64,000 nucleotides of DNA from an uncultured Eubacteriales bacterium (GCA_900315485.1 OMZI01000002.1:40521-104520), one strand, 5' to 3'. Counted from the first letter of the stretch, positions 8,418-18,399 are shown. The notes: generated from the letters alone by a model not told the origin. A program made the numbers and translations.

Positions 8418-9746
8418 ATGAGAAAAATAGTATTTATAGGAGCAGGCTCGCTGGTATTCACCCGCAACCTCGTAAGAGACATAATGACATTCCCGGCATT
8501 CGATGACTGCGAGATCGCTCTTGTGGATATCGACGAAAAGCGCCTCGGATACGCAAAACAGGCTGCTGAGACTGTCATCTCTGCAGGGGGACACAATGCT
8601 GTCGTGACAGCTTATACAGACAGAACAGAGGCTCTCCCGGGAGCTGACGGAGTGCTCATAACAGTACTGCAGGGCGGCGTGGATGTATGGAGATACGACA
8701 TCGAGATCCCTAAGAAGTACGGTGTGGACATATGCGTCGGAGATACAAGAGGACCGTCGGGCATTTTCCGTTTCCTCAGAACGGCACCTCTCATGCTCGA
8801 GATCATAAGAGATATTGAGAAGCTGTGCCCGGATGCTGTAGTACTCAACTACACCAATCCTATGGCGATGCTCTGCAGCTATCTTCAGGCGCAGACGGAT
8901 GTCAGCGTGACAGGTCTCTGCCACAGCGTTCAGGGAACAGCAGCAATGCTCGCAAGATGGATGGGGATCGCACCTGAGGAGCTTGAATACACATGTGTCG
9001 GCATCAACCATCAGGCGTTTTACCTTGACCTGACCCATGACGGACAGGACATGTATCCGGCTCTATTTGAAGCTATAAAGAGACCGGAGGTAGCCAATGA
9101 GGAGCAGGTGAGAAACGAGATGTTCCGTCACCTGAAGTTCTATCCGACAGAGTCATCCGGACACAATTCAGAGTACAACCCGTGGTTCAGGAAGAGACCT
9201 GATCTCATCGAGAAATACTGCACCCACGGCACGGGCTGGAATCCGGGCGCATATGCATTCATCCTGAACGAATACCTCGACCGCGAGGATACATGGGAGA
9301 ATGAGTATAAGGAGTGGCTTGAAACCAAGGCAAGGACAGACCTTGACAGGGGAGAGGAGTACGCTTCGTACATATTCAATGCGATCTTCGGTGACCATAC
9401 TTCGGCTCCTTTCAACGCTAACCTCAGGAATCTGGGATATGTAACAAATATAGATGAGGGGGCATGTGTTGAAGTTCCTGTAACGGCAGACAAGGACGGA
9501 ATCCATGTCAATGGAGTATATACTCTGCCGCCTCAGATCAGCGCTCTCGTGGGACATTCCGCAAAGCTTGAGGAGATGGCGGTCCAGGCAGCTATTACCG
9601 GCGATCCTGACCTCGTTTTCCAGGCAGTTCTGCAGGATCCTCTAACAGCGAGCGTATGCAGCATGCAGGAGATACACGACATGGTACAGGAGATGTTCGA
9701 TAAGAACGCAGAATATCTCGGCTACTTCAAGTCACTGAAAATATAA
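8418..9746 (+). CDS. melA: NAD-dependent alpha-galactosidase, glycoside hydrolase family 4 (MelA-like)
   Basis: A 442-residue GH4 enzyme, which cleaves glycosides by an NAD- and Mn-dependent oxidation-elimination mechanism. The Rossmann fold begins with 'FIGAGS' (7-12); 'NYTNPM' (144-149), the metal-binding C168-H169-S170 and 'GINHQAF' (195-201, H198) follow. 'CHSVQ' is the form found in MelA alpha-galactosidases rather than in 6-phospho-glycosidases of this family, so melibiose/raffinose-type substrates are likely; substrate specificity remains inference. Start: ATG with AGAAAGGA upstream. The GPH symporter 167 bases downstream supports an uptake-plus-hydrolysis pair for alpha-galactosides. 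Confidence 0.88.
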   Translation: MRKIVFIGAGSLVFTRNLVRDIMTFPAFDDCEIALVDIDEKRLGYAKQAAETVISAGGHNAVVTAYTDRTEALPGADGVLITVLQGGVDVWRYDIEIPKKYGVDICVGDTRGPSGIFRFLRTAPLMLEIIRDIEKLCPDAVVLNYTNPMAMLCSYLQAQTDVSVTGLCHSVQGTAAMLARWMGIAPEELEYTCVGINHQAFYLDLTHDGQDMYPALFEAIKRPEVANEEQVRNEMFRHLKFYPTESSGHNSEYNPWFRKRPDLIEKYCTHGTGWNPGAYAFILNEYLDREDTWENEYKEWLETKARTDLDRGEEYASYIFNAIFGDHTSAPFNANLRNLGYVTNIDEGACVEVPVTADKDGIHVNGVYTLPPQISALVGHSAKLEEMAVQAAITGDPDLVFQAVLQDPLTASVCSMQEIHDMVQEMFDKNAEYLGYFKSLKI

Positions 9747-9913
9747 ACATGAAGATGAGAGTCAGCATATTCTCTGACAGGCAGGATTATCCTGTATTCA
9801 TAGAGAAAATTAAAGTATGAAGAACGGCCATTTTTGGGTATAGTAGACAGGTAGGGTATAAAGGGGACCCGGGGATCAACGTTACCGGGAAAAACAAAAG
9901 GAGTATATTTCAA

Positions 9914-11278
9914 ATGCAGAAGAAACCTATCACCAATAAGCTGCTGTGGATCTTTGCCGTTGGACAGTTCGGCTGGAGCCTGCTCTCAGGCATCGTTACC
10001 AACTGGATGGTGTATTACTATACAGGCAGCCCTGATGCACAGAATCCTAACACCGGAATCTTTGCTGCAGGGATCACCCAGCATCCGATCCTGTTCAAGC
10101 TGACTCTCTTCGGTCTCGTAATGGCGGTAGGCCGTGTCTTCGACGCGATCACAGACCCGCTCATTGCCGGCTGGTCAGACCGTTCAAACTATAAGGGCGG
10201 ACGCCGTATTCCGTTTATGAGGACGATAGCAGTTCCTTTTGCTCTTGTAACGATAGGGCTGTTCACACTGCCGCAGACAGGAAACGTTGTAGTCAACGAT
10301 GTGGTGCTCTTCGCGCTCCTTATAATCTTCTATCTGTTCATGACAATTTTCTGTACTCCTTACAACGCTCTCATCGCAGAGCTTGGAGATACACAGGAAC
10401 ACCGTATCAACGTTTCAACATACATTTCGTTCACATTCATCGCAGGTCAGTCCATATCCTTCATGCTTCCTAATGTAGCGGGAGCACTGCAGGGAGCATT
10501 CGGACAGGCCGGTTCAGTACGCATGGCAGTTGCCATTCTTGCAACGATCGCGTGCATCGCGATGCTTGTTCCTTCGCTGTATATCAAGGAGAGGGAGTAC
10601 ATCGATTCGAAGCCGAGCGAAACACCTGCGTTCTCATCACTTCTCAAGACATTCAAAAACGGACAGTTCCGTCGTTTTGTATACAGTGATGTGATATATT
10701 TCTTCGCGCTGACTCTGTTCCAGACAGGACTTGCGTTCTATGAGACCAAGCTGATGGGAATCGAGGATACATGGACATTCGTACTGACAGCTACCATGAC
10801 ATTCATAAGCGTGCTCCTGTATCCTGCAGTCAACAAGCTCGCACCTAAGCTGGGCAAGAAGAAGCTGATCATAACGGGATTCTTCGGATATGCTGTAGTA
10901 TTCCTGATCACTTTCCTGTGCGGAAAGGGTCTGTACTGGGGCTTCATAGTAGCGGTATGCGCAGCTGTACCGATGGCCATCCTCGGCATCCTGCCGCAGG
11001 CCTGCGTTGCTGACGTTGCTGAACTCAGCCGCCTTGAGACAGGCGAGGACCGCAGCGGAATGTTCTTCGCTGCACGTACATTCGCATTCAAGATGGGGCA
11101 GGCACTTGCCATGGTAGTATTCACATCCATCACAGTATCGGGTACACCTGCAAGTTACCGTGCTACAGCTGCAGTCGCATTCGTTACATGTGTCATCGGA
11201 GCGTGCCTGTTCTTCCTCTATAACGAGAAGATGATCCTCTCGAAGATCGAGGCGATCAAGGCAGAGCAGGGCAAGTAA
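9914..11278 (+). CDS. GPH-family glycoside/cation symporter
   Basis: A 454-residue membrane protein of the glycoside-pentoside-hexuronide:cation symporter family (MFS superfamily) with about 12 hydrophobic helices. The family signature after helix 2 is clear: 'DAITDPLIAGWSDRS' followed by a basic 'KGGRRIPFM'. A second basic loop ('KLGKKK') sits at the middle of the protein. AAGGAG is 10 bases before the ATG. Position behind the GH4 alpha-galactosidase suggests import of alpha-galactosides by symport with sodium or protons, as MelB does; the exact sugar is not shown by sequence. The 167-bp gap holds a TATAGT at 9839-9844, a weak candidate for a second promoter. Confidence 0.9.
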   Translation: MQKKPITNKLLWIFAVGQFGWSLLSGIVTNWMVYYYTGSPDAQNPNTGIFAAGITQHPILFKLTLFGLVMAVGRVFDAITDPLIAGWSDRSNYKGGRRIPFMRTIAVPFALVTIGLFTLPQTGNVVVNDVVLFALLIIFYLFMTIFCTPYNALIAELGDTQEHRINVSTYISFTFIAGQSISFMLPNVAGALQGAFGQAGSVRMAVAILATIACIAMLVPSLYIKEREYIDSKPSETPAFSSLLKTFKNGQFRRFVYSDVIYFFALTLFQTGLAFYETKLMGIEDTWTFVLTATMTFISVLLYPAVNKLAPKLGKKKLIITGFFGYAVVFLITFLCGKGLYWGFIVAVCAAVPMAILGILPQACVADVAELSRLETGEDRSGMFFAARTFAFKMGQALAMVVFTSITVSGTPASYRATAAVAFVTCVIGACLFFLYNEKMILSKIEAIKAEQGK

Positions 11279-11335
11279 TCGTTTATCAAATCCATTTTTC
11301 AGGTTATAAGAATAAAGCAGAAGCTAAATCACAAA

Positions 11336-12259
11336 ATGAACGGTAACCGTAAGAAAAGAAGAAACAGGAAAAGAATCATCATCATACTCCTTATGCTCTT
11401 ACTGTGCGTGCTGGCGGTATTCTACATAATCAGCAGCGCACACAGCAGGGCTGAAGCAAGGCAGAAAGAAGCCGCCGCGGCTGAAGAAGCAGACAAGGCG
11501 GCTGCGGAGGCAGCTGAAGAAACGGCAGAGCAGGAGGAGAAGGCAGCACAGAACGCAGCCGGATCACATGTGATCGCACACAGGGGCTCAGCCGGTGATG
11601 ATGAGCTCTCATTTGCTGCATACGATAAGGCTGTGGAAGCGGGTGCGAAGTATATCGAAGCGGATATGGTCGTGTCTGCAGACGGGACTGTTTATGTGGC
11701 ACATGAGGATGAGTCAAAACCTATGACGGGGTATGACGGATACTTCTCCGGGATGTCTGACAGCCAGATAGACTCACTGACTACAAGATCAGGAAACAAG
11801 GTACTGAAGCTGACAGACCTGTTCGACAAGTACGGAGACTCCGTCACATATATCGTGGATATAAAGTATAATGCCCCGAGAAATGCTGAGGCTCTGGTTA
11901 AGACTGTAAAGGAGTACGGGAATGAGGAAAATGTCGTGGCAGCGTCGTTCCTGCCTAAGGCACTCAATGCCGTTGAGGAGGAGCTTCCTGACATGACCAA
12001 GATATACCTTTGCAGTGATCAGGGTACGTTCAATGCAGGGCTCGGGTATTCGTTTGCAGACATAATCTGCGTTCCTTCTGACATCATGAACGCAGATAAC
12101 CTGAAGGCAGCAAACGACAGCGGAAAGAAGTTCAGCGCATGGACTCTTAACACAGAAGAAGAGATCAAGAACGCAATAGACCTCGGCGTTGATATGTACT
12201 TCACAGATGACTCCGCACTCGCAGTCAGGCTGGAAGAAGAAAACCGGAAGGCAGAGTAA
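11336..12259 (+). CDS. Membrane-anchored glycerophosphodiester phosphodiesterase-like protein
   Basis: 307 residues: a very basic N-terminus (1-13), one membrane helix (about 14-34), an acidic Ala/Glu-rich probable coiled linker (36-75), then a GDPD domain outside the membrane. Catalytic features: 'AHRG' with H82 and R83, an acidic pair E108/D110, and H123 in 'VAHED'. The usual glutamate-asparagine-threonine after HRG is replaced by 'DDELSF', so the glutamate position is shifted or conservative. The likely reaction is hydrolysis of glycerophosphodiesters from lipid or teichoic acid turnover. No clear Shine-Dalgarno precedes the ATG, but the basic leader fits this start. The polysaccharide deacetylase near 55.5 kb has the same style of anchor. 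Confidence 0.8.
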   Translation: MNGNRKKRRNRKRIIIILLMLLLCVLAVFYIISSAHSRAEARQKEAAAAEEADKAAAEAAEETAEQEEKAAQNAAGSHVIAHRGSAGDDELSFAAYDKAVEAGAKYIEADMVVSADGTVYVAHEDESKPMTGYDGYFSGMSDSQIDSLTTRSGNKVLKLTDLFDKYGDSVTYIVDIKYNAPRNAEALVKTVKEYGNEENVVAASFLPKALNAVEEELPDMTKIYLCSDQGTFNAGLGYSFADIICVPSDIMNADNLKAANDSGKKFSAWTLNTEEEIKNAIDLGVDMYFTDDSALAVRLEEENRKAE

Positions 12260-12327
12260 TGATGCCATGCCGGAGGAACAGGGCAGTGTCCTGTGAACAG
12301 TAAACAAGTCAGGGAGAACGATTATTG

Positions 12328-13302
12328 ATGGATAATACATTACTTGAGGAAAAACTGACCGCCCTTGGCGAAACCGAGATGCAGATGTTCAGGTTCATGC
12401 TGGACAGGCCTGCAGGCGCCATACTTACAGTTGAGACAGACAAAATGCTGGCACAGCTGCTGGCAGAGGACGGTCTTGCAGAAGTCGACGGTGACAAGGT
12501 GATCATCCCTGCTGAGATCCGTGATGCATACAGAGAGATATGGTCAGATGAGCTGACTCTGAAATGGCGCAAGCGCAACTGGATGTACAAGTGTATTGAG
12601 GCCGGCAATTACCTGTACGGAGTCATGACATGGGATGTTCTTAAGGACCTGTTTGCGCTGAGATATCCTCACGCTGAGATGGATGAGGTGAAGGAGCTGT
12701 TTGCAGCCACACCTGTCTTCTACCAGTGGTTCACTGAGAGGGACGGGCAGCTTGTCCTTAACGGATACGAAAAGGATGATTACTACAGGTACCTCCTGCA
12801 GATGCAGGGTGATACACCTTTCTACATCCCGTCTAAGGAGGAAGTCGAGGAGCTGTATGAGAGAGGCTGCCTCATAAGCCGCGAGTCTCATGCAAAACTG
12901 AAGGACTTCATAGATGAGACCTTCGGATGCGGCCCTGATGCTGCAGAGCTCAAAATGGCAAGGCTGTACCAGGCTGTCAATGACAGGGTAAGAGTCAACG
13001 ATGCGGTCGATATGTTCCTCGTAGGAGACATCGAAGACGGTGAAAAGATGAAGTTCCCTTCGGATGAAGCTGAGGTGAAGTTCATCGAGCTCTATATGGA
13101 CATGAGCAGGGAGTGCCGCACCAGAGACAACCGCGGTCATGACTGGTACGAGATGACAGCCATCATGGCGGAAAAAAACAGAACTGCGGGATCAGACAGA
13201 AAGAATGCGCCTGTAAAGCGTGTCAAGATAGGAAGAAACGAGCCGTGTCCGTGCGGAAGCGGCAAGAAGTATAAAAACTGCTGCGGAAGGAACATTAGCT
13301 GA
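12328..13302 (+). CDS. SEC-C motif protein
   Basis: A 324-residue soluble protein ending in a SEC-C zinc-binding motif, '[13 protein letters not shown]' (cysteines at about 307, 309, 318 and 319). This is the module also found at the SecA C-terminus and in many uncharacterised bacterial proteins. The N-terminal ~290 residues are mostly helical and acidic, and I recognise no enzyme signature. Start: the ATG at 12328 is preferred over the TTG at 12325; AGGGAG lies 11 bases upstream. The MATE gene begins only five bases after its stop, suggesting coupled translation. Confidence 0.75.
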   Translation: MDNTLLEEKLTALGETEMQMFRFMLDRPAGAILTVETDKMLAQLLAEDGLAEVDGDKVIIPAEIRDAYREIWSDELTLKWRKRNWMYKCIEAGNYLYGVMTWDVLKDLFALRYPHAEMDEVKELFAATPVFYQWFTERDGQLVLNGYEKDDYYRYLLQMQGDTPFYIPSKEEVEELYERGCLISRESHAKLKDFIDETFGCGPDAAELKMARLYQAVNDRVRVNDAVDMFLVGDIEDGEKMKFPSDEAEVKFIELYMDMSRECRTRDNRGHDWYEMTAIMAEKNRTAGSDRKNAPVKRVKIGRNEPCPCGSGKKYKNCCGRNIS

Positions 13303-13307
13303 ATCTG

Positions 13308-14714
13308 ATGGCAGGGCAGTATAAAAGGCAACAGGATAATCCTCTGGGATCAGCGCCGCTGATCCCTCTGATCGCGGCTTACGCGATACCGTCGGTGATA
13401 AGCATGCTGGTTGGTGCGGCATACAATATCACCGACCAGATTTTTATTGGCCATGTTGTCGGAATGCTCGGAAACGCAGCGACCAATGTCGCTTTTCCTA
13501 CAGTCACCCTTACGACAGGCATAAGCATGCTGTTCGGGATAGGCACAGCAGCCAACTTCAGCATCAACCTCGGCGCAGGTGATGAGGAAGAGGCAAGGCG
13601 GTATGTCCACAACGGGCTGACCGGCGTTGCAATAGCAGGGATCATTACAGGGATACTCGTATTCCTCTTCAGGAACAGCATCGTTGTGCTGTGCGGTGCT
13701 GATGCGGGAGGAAATGTATTCCCGTATGCGGTATCCTACCTGTCGATAACAGCCTGCGGACTGCCTTTCCAGATGTTTGCCCATACATCATCATCTATCA
13801 TAAGAGCTGACGGCAGCCCGAGATATTCGATGATATGCACTGTAACGGGCGCGATACTGAATATATTCCTTGACTGGCTGTTCATGTATCCTCTCGGCAT
13901 GGGCATAGAGGGCGCTGCTGCAGCGACAGTACTGTCGCAGATGGTGAGCTGCCTCATCGCGGCGCTGTACTATCCTAAGTTCAGAGCCTTCAGGCTTTCA
14001 GTCAGGGAGCTGGGCATAAGCATCAGGCATCTTATCGGCAGCATGGAGGCAGGCATACCGAATTTCTGCAACCACATGCTGATGATGTGCACCAACATAG
14101 TACTGAACAACATGCTCTCGACTTACGGAGCCATGTCGGTATACGGCCCGGATATCCCGCTTGCTGTTTCAGGCGTAGCGCAGAAGACCAGCATGATAAT
14201 GGTCTCCTTTGCCGTCGGAATAGCCCAGGGGTGCCAGCCTGTATGGGGGTTCAACCTCGGAGCAGGGAAGTATGACCGCGTAAAAGGAGCATACTGGAGG
14301 GCGTTCACTGCAGCCTTCCTGATAGGCGTCATTTTCTTCTTTGCCTTCCAGTTCTTCCCGAGACAGATCATATCCATATTCGGGACAGGGAGCGACCTGT
14401 ATTATGAGTTCGCGGAGAAGTACCTCAGGGTATTCATGATGCTGGTGTTCTTCCAGAACATACAGCCGGTCTCCATCAATTATTTCTCGGCTACAGGCAA
14501 CCACAGACAGGGACTGCTGGTATCACTTTCAAGGCAGGGGCTGTTTCTTATCCCGCTTCTGGTGATACTCCCGAAGTTCATGGGTATAGACGGCATACTC
14601 GCCGCAAGCCCTATATCCGACGCGCTGGCATTCATAATGTCAGTATCAATGGTGGTTATCAGCTTCCGAAAGTTCGGAAAAACAGATGAAAAAGATGATT
14701 CCCAGGCCGGATAA
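13308..14714 (+). CDS. MATE-family multidrug/sodium antiporter
   Basis: A 468-residue membrane protein with about 12 helices, of the MATE exporter family (NorM/DinF/MepA-like). The first half shows 'PSVISMLVGAAYNITDQIFIG' broken by polar residues typical of family helix 1, and the second half repeats the fold near 'GIPNFCNHML'. It probably exports cationic compounds using a sodium or proton gradient. There is no own strong ribosome site at the ATG; a GGAAGG lies inside the end of the SEC-C gene, and the gap is five bases. The stop codon lies inside the left arm of the following terminator hairpin. Confidence 0.9.
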   Translation: MAGQYKRQQDNPLGSAPLIPLIAAYAIPSVISMLVGAAYNITDQIFIGHVVGMLGNAATNVAFPTVTLTTGISMLFGIGTAANFSINLGAGDEEEARRYVHNGLTGVAIAGIITGILVFLFRNSIVVLCGADAGGNVFPYAVSYLSITACGLPFQMFAHTSSSIIRADGSPRYSMICTVTGAILNIFLDWLFMYPLGMGIEGAAAATVLSQMVSCLIAALYYPKFRAFRLSVRELGISIRHLIGSMEAGIPNFCNHMLMMCTNIVLNNMLSTYGAMSVYGPDIPLAVSGVAQKTSMIMVSFAVGIAQGCQPVWGFNLGAGKYDRVKGAYWRAFTAAFLIGVIFFFAFQFFPRQIISIFGTGSDLYYEFAEKYLRVFMMLVFFQNIQPVSINYFSATGNHRQGLLVSLSRQGLFLIPLLVILPKFMGIDGILAASPISDALAFIMSVSMVVISFRKFGKTDEKDDSQAG

Positions 14715-14736
14715 CAGGTATCCGGCCTTGTTTTTG
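14704..14736 (+). terminator. Strong terminator overlapping the MATE stop codon
   Basis: AGGCCGGATA (14704-14713) pairs with TATCCGGCCT (14719-14728), loop of five, followed by TGTTTTT. Confidence 0.92.
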
Positions 14737-14766
14737 TTGAAGCACGGCGTATAAAAAATGTATAAT
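14737..14766 (+). promoter_or_regulatory. Promoter of the purC-purA-purB operon
   Basis: TTGAAG (14737-14742), 18-base spacer, TATAAT (14761-14766), right behind the previous terminator and 60 bases before the purC start. No purine riboswitch fold fits in the short leader. Confidence 0.75.
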
Positions 14767-14825
14767 TATCTGGTTGAAAAACTGAGACATAACACAGACA
14801 GTACAAAAAGGGAGGTACAGGGACA

Positions 14826-15542
14826 ATGACCAAAGGTGAGCAGTTATACGAAGGTAAGGCCAAAAAGGTATTCAGCACAGAAGATCCTGAGCTGCTGATA
14901 GTATCATACAAGGATGATGCTACAGCTTTCAACGGCCTCAAGAAGGGGACCATTCAGGGCAAAGGCGTTATAAACAACAGAATGTCCAACATGCTCATGA
15001 AGTATCTGGAGACCAAGGGAATCCCGACTCACTATGTTGAAGAACTGAACGACAGGGACACAGTTGTAAAGAAGGTTTCCATCGTTCCGCTCGAGGTGAT
15101 CGTAAGAAACATCGCAGCAGGATCCTTCTCCAAGCATTACGGAGTAGAGGAAGGCGTGGTGTTTGAATCCCCGACAGTGGAATTCTCTTACAAGAATGAC
15201 GACCTCGGCGATCCGCTCCTCAACACTTATCACGCACTGGCACTCGGCCTTGCGACTGAAGAGGAGATAAAGCTCATAGAAAAGTACGCATTCGGCGTCA
15301 ACGAAATCCTCTCCGATCTCTGGAGAAAATGCGGAGTGATCCTCGTTGACTTCAAGCTCGAGTTCGGAAGACTCTCCGACGGCACTATCGTTCTGGCAGA
15401 TGAGATCAGCCCGGACACATGCCGCCTGTGGGACAGCGAGACCAAGGAAAAGCTTGACAAGGACAGATTCCGCAGGGACCTCGGTGGCGTTGAAGAGGCA
15501 TATAACGAGATCATGAGCCGCCTTGAGGAGAATATGAAATAA
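14826..15542 (+). CDS. purC: SAICAR synthetase
   Basis: Phosphoribosylaminoimidazole-succinocarboxamide synthase, 238 residues, which ligates aspartate to CAIR with ATP in purine synthesis. The N-terminus 'LYEGKAKKVF' is the family hallmark; the central 'EVIVRNIAAGSF' (about 92-103) and 'LVDFKLEFGR' (about 176-185) with 'DEISPDTCRLWD' (about 192-203) are the conserved substrate and nucleotide motifs. Length is standard for bacterial single-domain PurC. GGGAGG precedes the ATG. First gene of purC-purA-purB, with 12 bases to purA. Confidence 0.97.
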   Translation: MTKGEQLYEGKAKKVFSTEDPELLIVSYKDDATAFNGLKKGTIQGKGVINNRMSNMLMKYLETKGIPTHYVEELNDRDTVVKKVSIVPLEVIVRNIAAGSFSKHYGVEEGVVFESPTVEFSYKNDDLGDPLLNTYHALALGLATEEEIKLIEKYAFGVNEILSDLWRKCGVILVDFKLEFGRLSDGTIVLADEISPDTCRLWDSETKEKLDKDRFRRDLGGVEEAYNEIMSRLEENMK

Positions 15543-15554
15543 AAAGGAGACAAA

Positions 15555-16829
15555 ATGGGTAATTGCGCAGTAGTAGGTATCAACTGGGGAGATGAAGGTA
15601 AGGGCCGCATGGTCGACCTTCTGACTGAGGACTATGATGTTGTAGTCAGATTTCAGGGCGGCGGAAATGCAGGTCATACCGTAATAAATGACAAGGGCAA
15701 ATTCGCTCTTCACCTTCTTCCGTCAGGAGTATTCAGAGACGGCGTGCTGAACATCCTCGGAAACGGAGTTGCGCTCGATCCTGAAAACCTCTGGAAGGAG
15801 ATGCAGGAAGTAGCGGCCAAAGGCGTTGAGATCACGCCTGACGCTCTTAAGATAAGCGACAGAGCATCCCTCCTGATGCCATGGCACAGAGAACTCGACG
15901 GCCTTGAAGAGGCGCGTCTTGCAGACAAGAACTACGGATCCACCAAACAGGGCATAGCTCCGTTCTATTCAGACAAGTATCAGAAGAAGACAGTACTCGC
16001 AGGAGAGCTGTTCTTCCCTGATGAGCTGCGTGCTCATATCAAAGACCTGCTCGAGTGGAAGAACCTCACACTGACAGGTGTATACGGTGCTGAACCGTAT
16101 ACCATGGAGATGATGGAAGACTGGATCGAAGACTACTGCGAGAAGATCAAGCCGTACGTATGTGACACAGGACTTCTTCTGAAGGAAGCTCAGGAGCAGG
16201 GAAAGAAAATACTCTTCGAGGCACAGCTCGGAGCACTCAGAGACCTCGATTTCGGTATCTGCCCGTACACGACATCTTCAAACACTCTTGCAAAATACGC
16301 TCCGATCGGATCAGGTATCCCTTCCGCCAGTGTCGATGAGATCATCGGCGTAGTCAAGGCATACTCGACATGCGTAGGCGAAGGTCCTTTCGTAGGAGAG
16401 ATGGACGGAGAGGAAGCTGAAAAGCTCCGTGAGGCAGGCGCTGAATACGGCGCAAAGACAGGAAGACCGCGCCGTGTGGCACCGCTTGACCTCGTCGCTA
16501 CCAAGTACGGAACCGAGATGCAGGCAGCTACAGGCCTCGCAGTCACCAAGATGGACGTACTCAGCTACCTCGACAGGATCCCGGTCATCACCGCATATGT
16601 TGTGAACGGTGAGAAGACTGACAGATTCCCGTTCCCGGCACTGCTGGATAAGGCAGAAGCACACGTTGAATATGTGGACGGCTGGAACTGCGATATCTCC
16701 GGAGCCCGCAAGTGGGAAGATCTGCCTGAAGCAGCTCAGAACTACATCACGATGATCGAGAAGGCGACAGGCTGCCCGGTCACATATATCTCTGTAGGAG
16801 CTGAGAGAGAAAGCATTGTTATAAGATAA
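15555..16829 (+). CDS. purA: Adenylosuccinate synthetase
   Basis: 424 residues; GTP-dependent condensation of IMP with aspartate, the first step from IMP to AMP. The N-terminal 'NWGDEGKGR' (about 9-17) is the GTP/IMP-binding loop with the catalytic Asp; 'GGGNAGHTV' (about 35-43) is the second conserved loop; 'TGRPRRVAPLDL' (about 306-317) is the C-terminal IMP/GTP site. AAGGAG lies just before the ATG. It follows purC closely and precedes purB, the next enzyme of AMP synthesis, so substrate flow follows gene order. Confidence 0.97.
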   Translation: MGNCAVVGINWGDEGKGRMVDLLTEDYDVVVRFQGGGNAGHTVINDKGKFALHLLPSGVFRDGVLNILGNGVALDPENLWKEMQEVAAKGVEITPDALKISDRASLLMPWHRELDGLEEARLADKNYGSTKQGIAPFYSDKYQKKTVLAGELFFPDELRAHIKDLLEWKNLTLTGVYGAEPYTMEMMEDWIEDYCEKIKPYVCDTGLLLKEAQEQGKKILFEAQLGALRDLDFGICPYTTSSNTLAKYAPIGSGIPSASVDEIIGVVKAYSTCVGEGPFVGEMDGEEAEKLREAGAEYGAKTGRPRRVAPLDLVATKYGTEMQAATGLAVTKMDVLSYLDRIPVITAYVVNGEKTDRFPFPALLDKAEAHVEYVDGWNCDISGARKWEDLPEAAQNYITMIEKATGCPVTYISVGAERESIVIR

Positions 16830-16905
16830 GAAACATCACTGGCTGCAGTACAGCATATGACCGCTGCACTGCAGTTTAGTTATATAAACGATCAGGAGAA
16901 AACAT

Positions 16906-18321
16906 ATGACAAACAAGTACGAATCCCCGCTGTCCTCAAGATATGCATCTGACTACATGCTCGGACTCTTTTCATCAGATACAAGGTACCAGACATGGAG
17001 ACGTCTGTGGGTCTCTCTTGCAAAGCAGGAGATGAAGCTGGGCCTTCCGATCACTGAAGATCAGGTAGCAGAACTCGAGGCGCATATAACGGATATAGAT
17101 TATGAAGTAGTAAGACTCAGAGAGAAGGAAGTGCGTCATGACGTAATGGCTCATGTATATGCATACGGCAAAGTCGCTCCGTCGGCTGCCGGGATCATCC
17201 ACCTCGGAGCAACAAGCTGCTATGTCACAGACAACGCAGATCTCGTAATATACAGGGATGCTCTCAAGTACATCCGCGCAGAGCTTCTCAAGGTCATCGC
17301 AAACCTCGCAAAATTCGCTGACGAGTACAAAGCGATGCCGGCTCTCGGATATACGCACTACCAGCCTGCACAGCCGGTGACCATCGGAAAGAGGGCGACA
17401 CTGTGGATGCAGGACTTCGTTTCGGATATAGGGGAAATCGATTTTGCCCTTGAGAACATCAAGTTCCTCGGATGCCGCGGCACCACTGGCACTGAGGCAA
17501 GCTTCATGGACCTCTTCGAGGGAGATGAGGCGAAGATCGACGAGATGAACCGCGGAATCGCGGCAGACTTCGGATTCACTGAGTGCTTTGACGTATGCGG
17601 CCAGACTTATCCGAGAAAGGTCGACAGCAGGATCCTGAATGCGCTGTCATCAGTCGCACAGAGCTGCTACCGCATGGCGAACGACATCCGCCTGCTGCAG
17701 CATGACAGACAGGTCGAGGAGCCTTTTGCGAAGAACCAGATCGGTTCGTCAGCAATGGCTTACAAGCGCAACCCGATGAGATGCGAGAGGATATGCTCTC
17801 TGGCAAGATATCTGATGGCAGACGCTGCGAACGCTCCTATGACTGCCTCGGTGCAGTGGATGGAGAGAACACTTGATGACTCTGCCAACAGACGTATCTC
17901 GATGCCGGAAGGATTCCTGTGTGCTGATGCTATCATCCGCCTGGCTCAGAACGTGACCGACGGTATCCACGTCAACGAGAAGATAGTGGAGAAGACTCTC
18001 CGCGAGTTCCTGCCGTTCATGGCTACAGAGAACCTTCTGATGGAGGCTGTAAAGCGCGGCGGCGACAGACAGGAGCTGCATGAAGTCATCCGCAGATGCT
18101 CGATGGAAGCGACCGCTAAGATGAAGAACGGTGAGGAATGCGACCTGATGGACAGACTGATGAAGGAAGAGGCATTCCAGCTCAGCTCTGATGAGATCAG
18201 GGACATCCTGAGACCTGAGCTGTACATCGGAAGATGCCCGCAGCAGGTAGAGCAGTTCCTTGCAAAGGTCGCTCCGCTGATTGAAGGCGTAGAGGAAGAG
18301 TCTGCAGAGATCAATCTGTGA
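16906..18321 (+). CDS. purB: Adenylosuccinate lyase
   Basis: 471 residues, aspartase/fumarase superfamily; releases fumarate from SAICAR and from adenylosuccinate, serving the products of both genes upstream. The signature loop is 'GSSAMAYKRNP' (about 283-293) with the catalytic serine. 'GATSCYVTDNADL' (about 98-110) and 'GYTHYQPAQPVT' (about 147-158) with the catalytic histidine are also present. Alanine replaces the more usual Met/Pro in the signature, which is common in this lyase clade. The 76-bp gap after purA holds a CTGCAGT/ACTGCAG hairpin without a T-run, so transcription probably continues. Confidence 0.96.
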   Translation: MTNKYESPLSSRYASDYMLGLFSSDTRYQTWRRLWVSLAKQEMKLGLPITEDQVAELEAHITDIDYEVVRLREKEVRHDVMAHVYAYGKVAPSAAGIIHLGATSCYVTDNADLVIYRDALKYIRAELLKVIANLAKFADEYKAMPALGYTHYQPAQPVTIGKRATLWMQDFVSDIGEIDFALENIKFLGCRGTTGTEASFMDLFEGDEAKIDEMNRGIAADFGFTECFDVCGQTYPRKVDSRILNALSSVAQSCYRMANDIRLLQHDRQVEEPFAKNQIGSSAMAYKRNPMRCERICSLARYLMADAANAPMTASVQWMERTLDDSANRRISMPEGFLCADAIIRLAQNVTDGIHVNEKIVEKTLREFLPFMATENLLMEAVKRGGDRQELHEVIRRCSMEATAKMKNGEECDLMDRLMKEEAFQLSSDEIRDILRPELYIGRCPQQVEQFLAKVAPLIEGVEEESAEINL

Positions 18322-18354
18322 TCTGATGGGCCGGCAGCATTCAGCTTTTGGACA

Positions 18355-18381
18355 GTTATCATACGCAAAAAGTATGATAAC
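18355..18381. other. Perfect 10-bp hairpin downstream of purB
   Basis: GTTATCATAC (18355-18364) and GTATGATAAC (18372-18381) form a perfect stem around an A-rich loop. No T-run follows, so it may be an mRNA-stabilising stem rather than a terminator. Confidence 0.6.
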
Positions 18382-18399
18382 CAATAAGATATACATATG

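Noticed and set aside
14767-14825. Purine riboswitch in front of purC
   Set aside because: Only about 60 bases lie between the -10 box and the start codon, with no aptamer-like stems.
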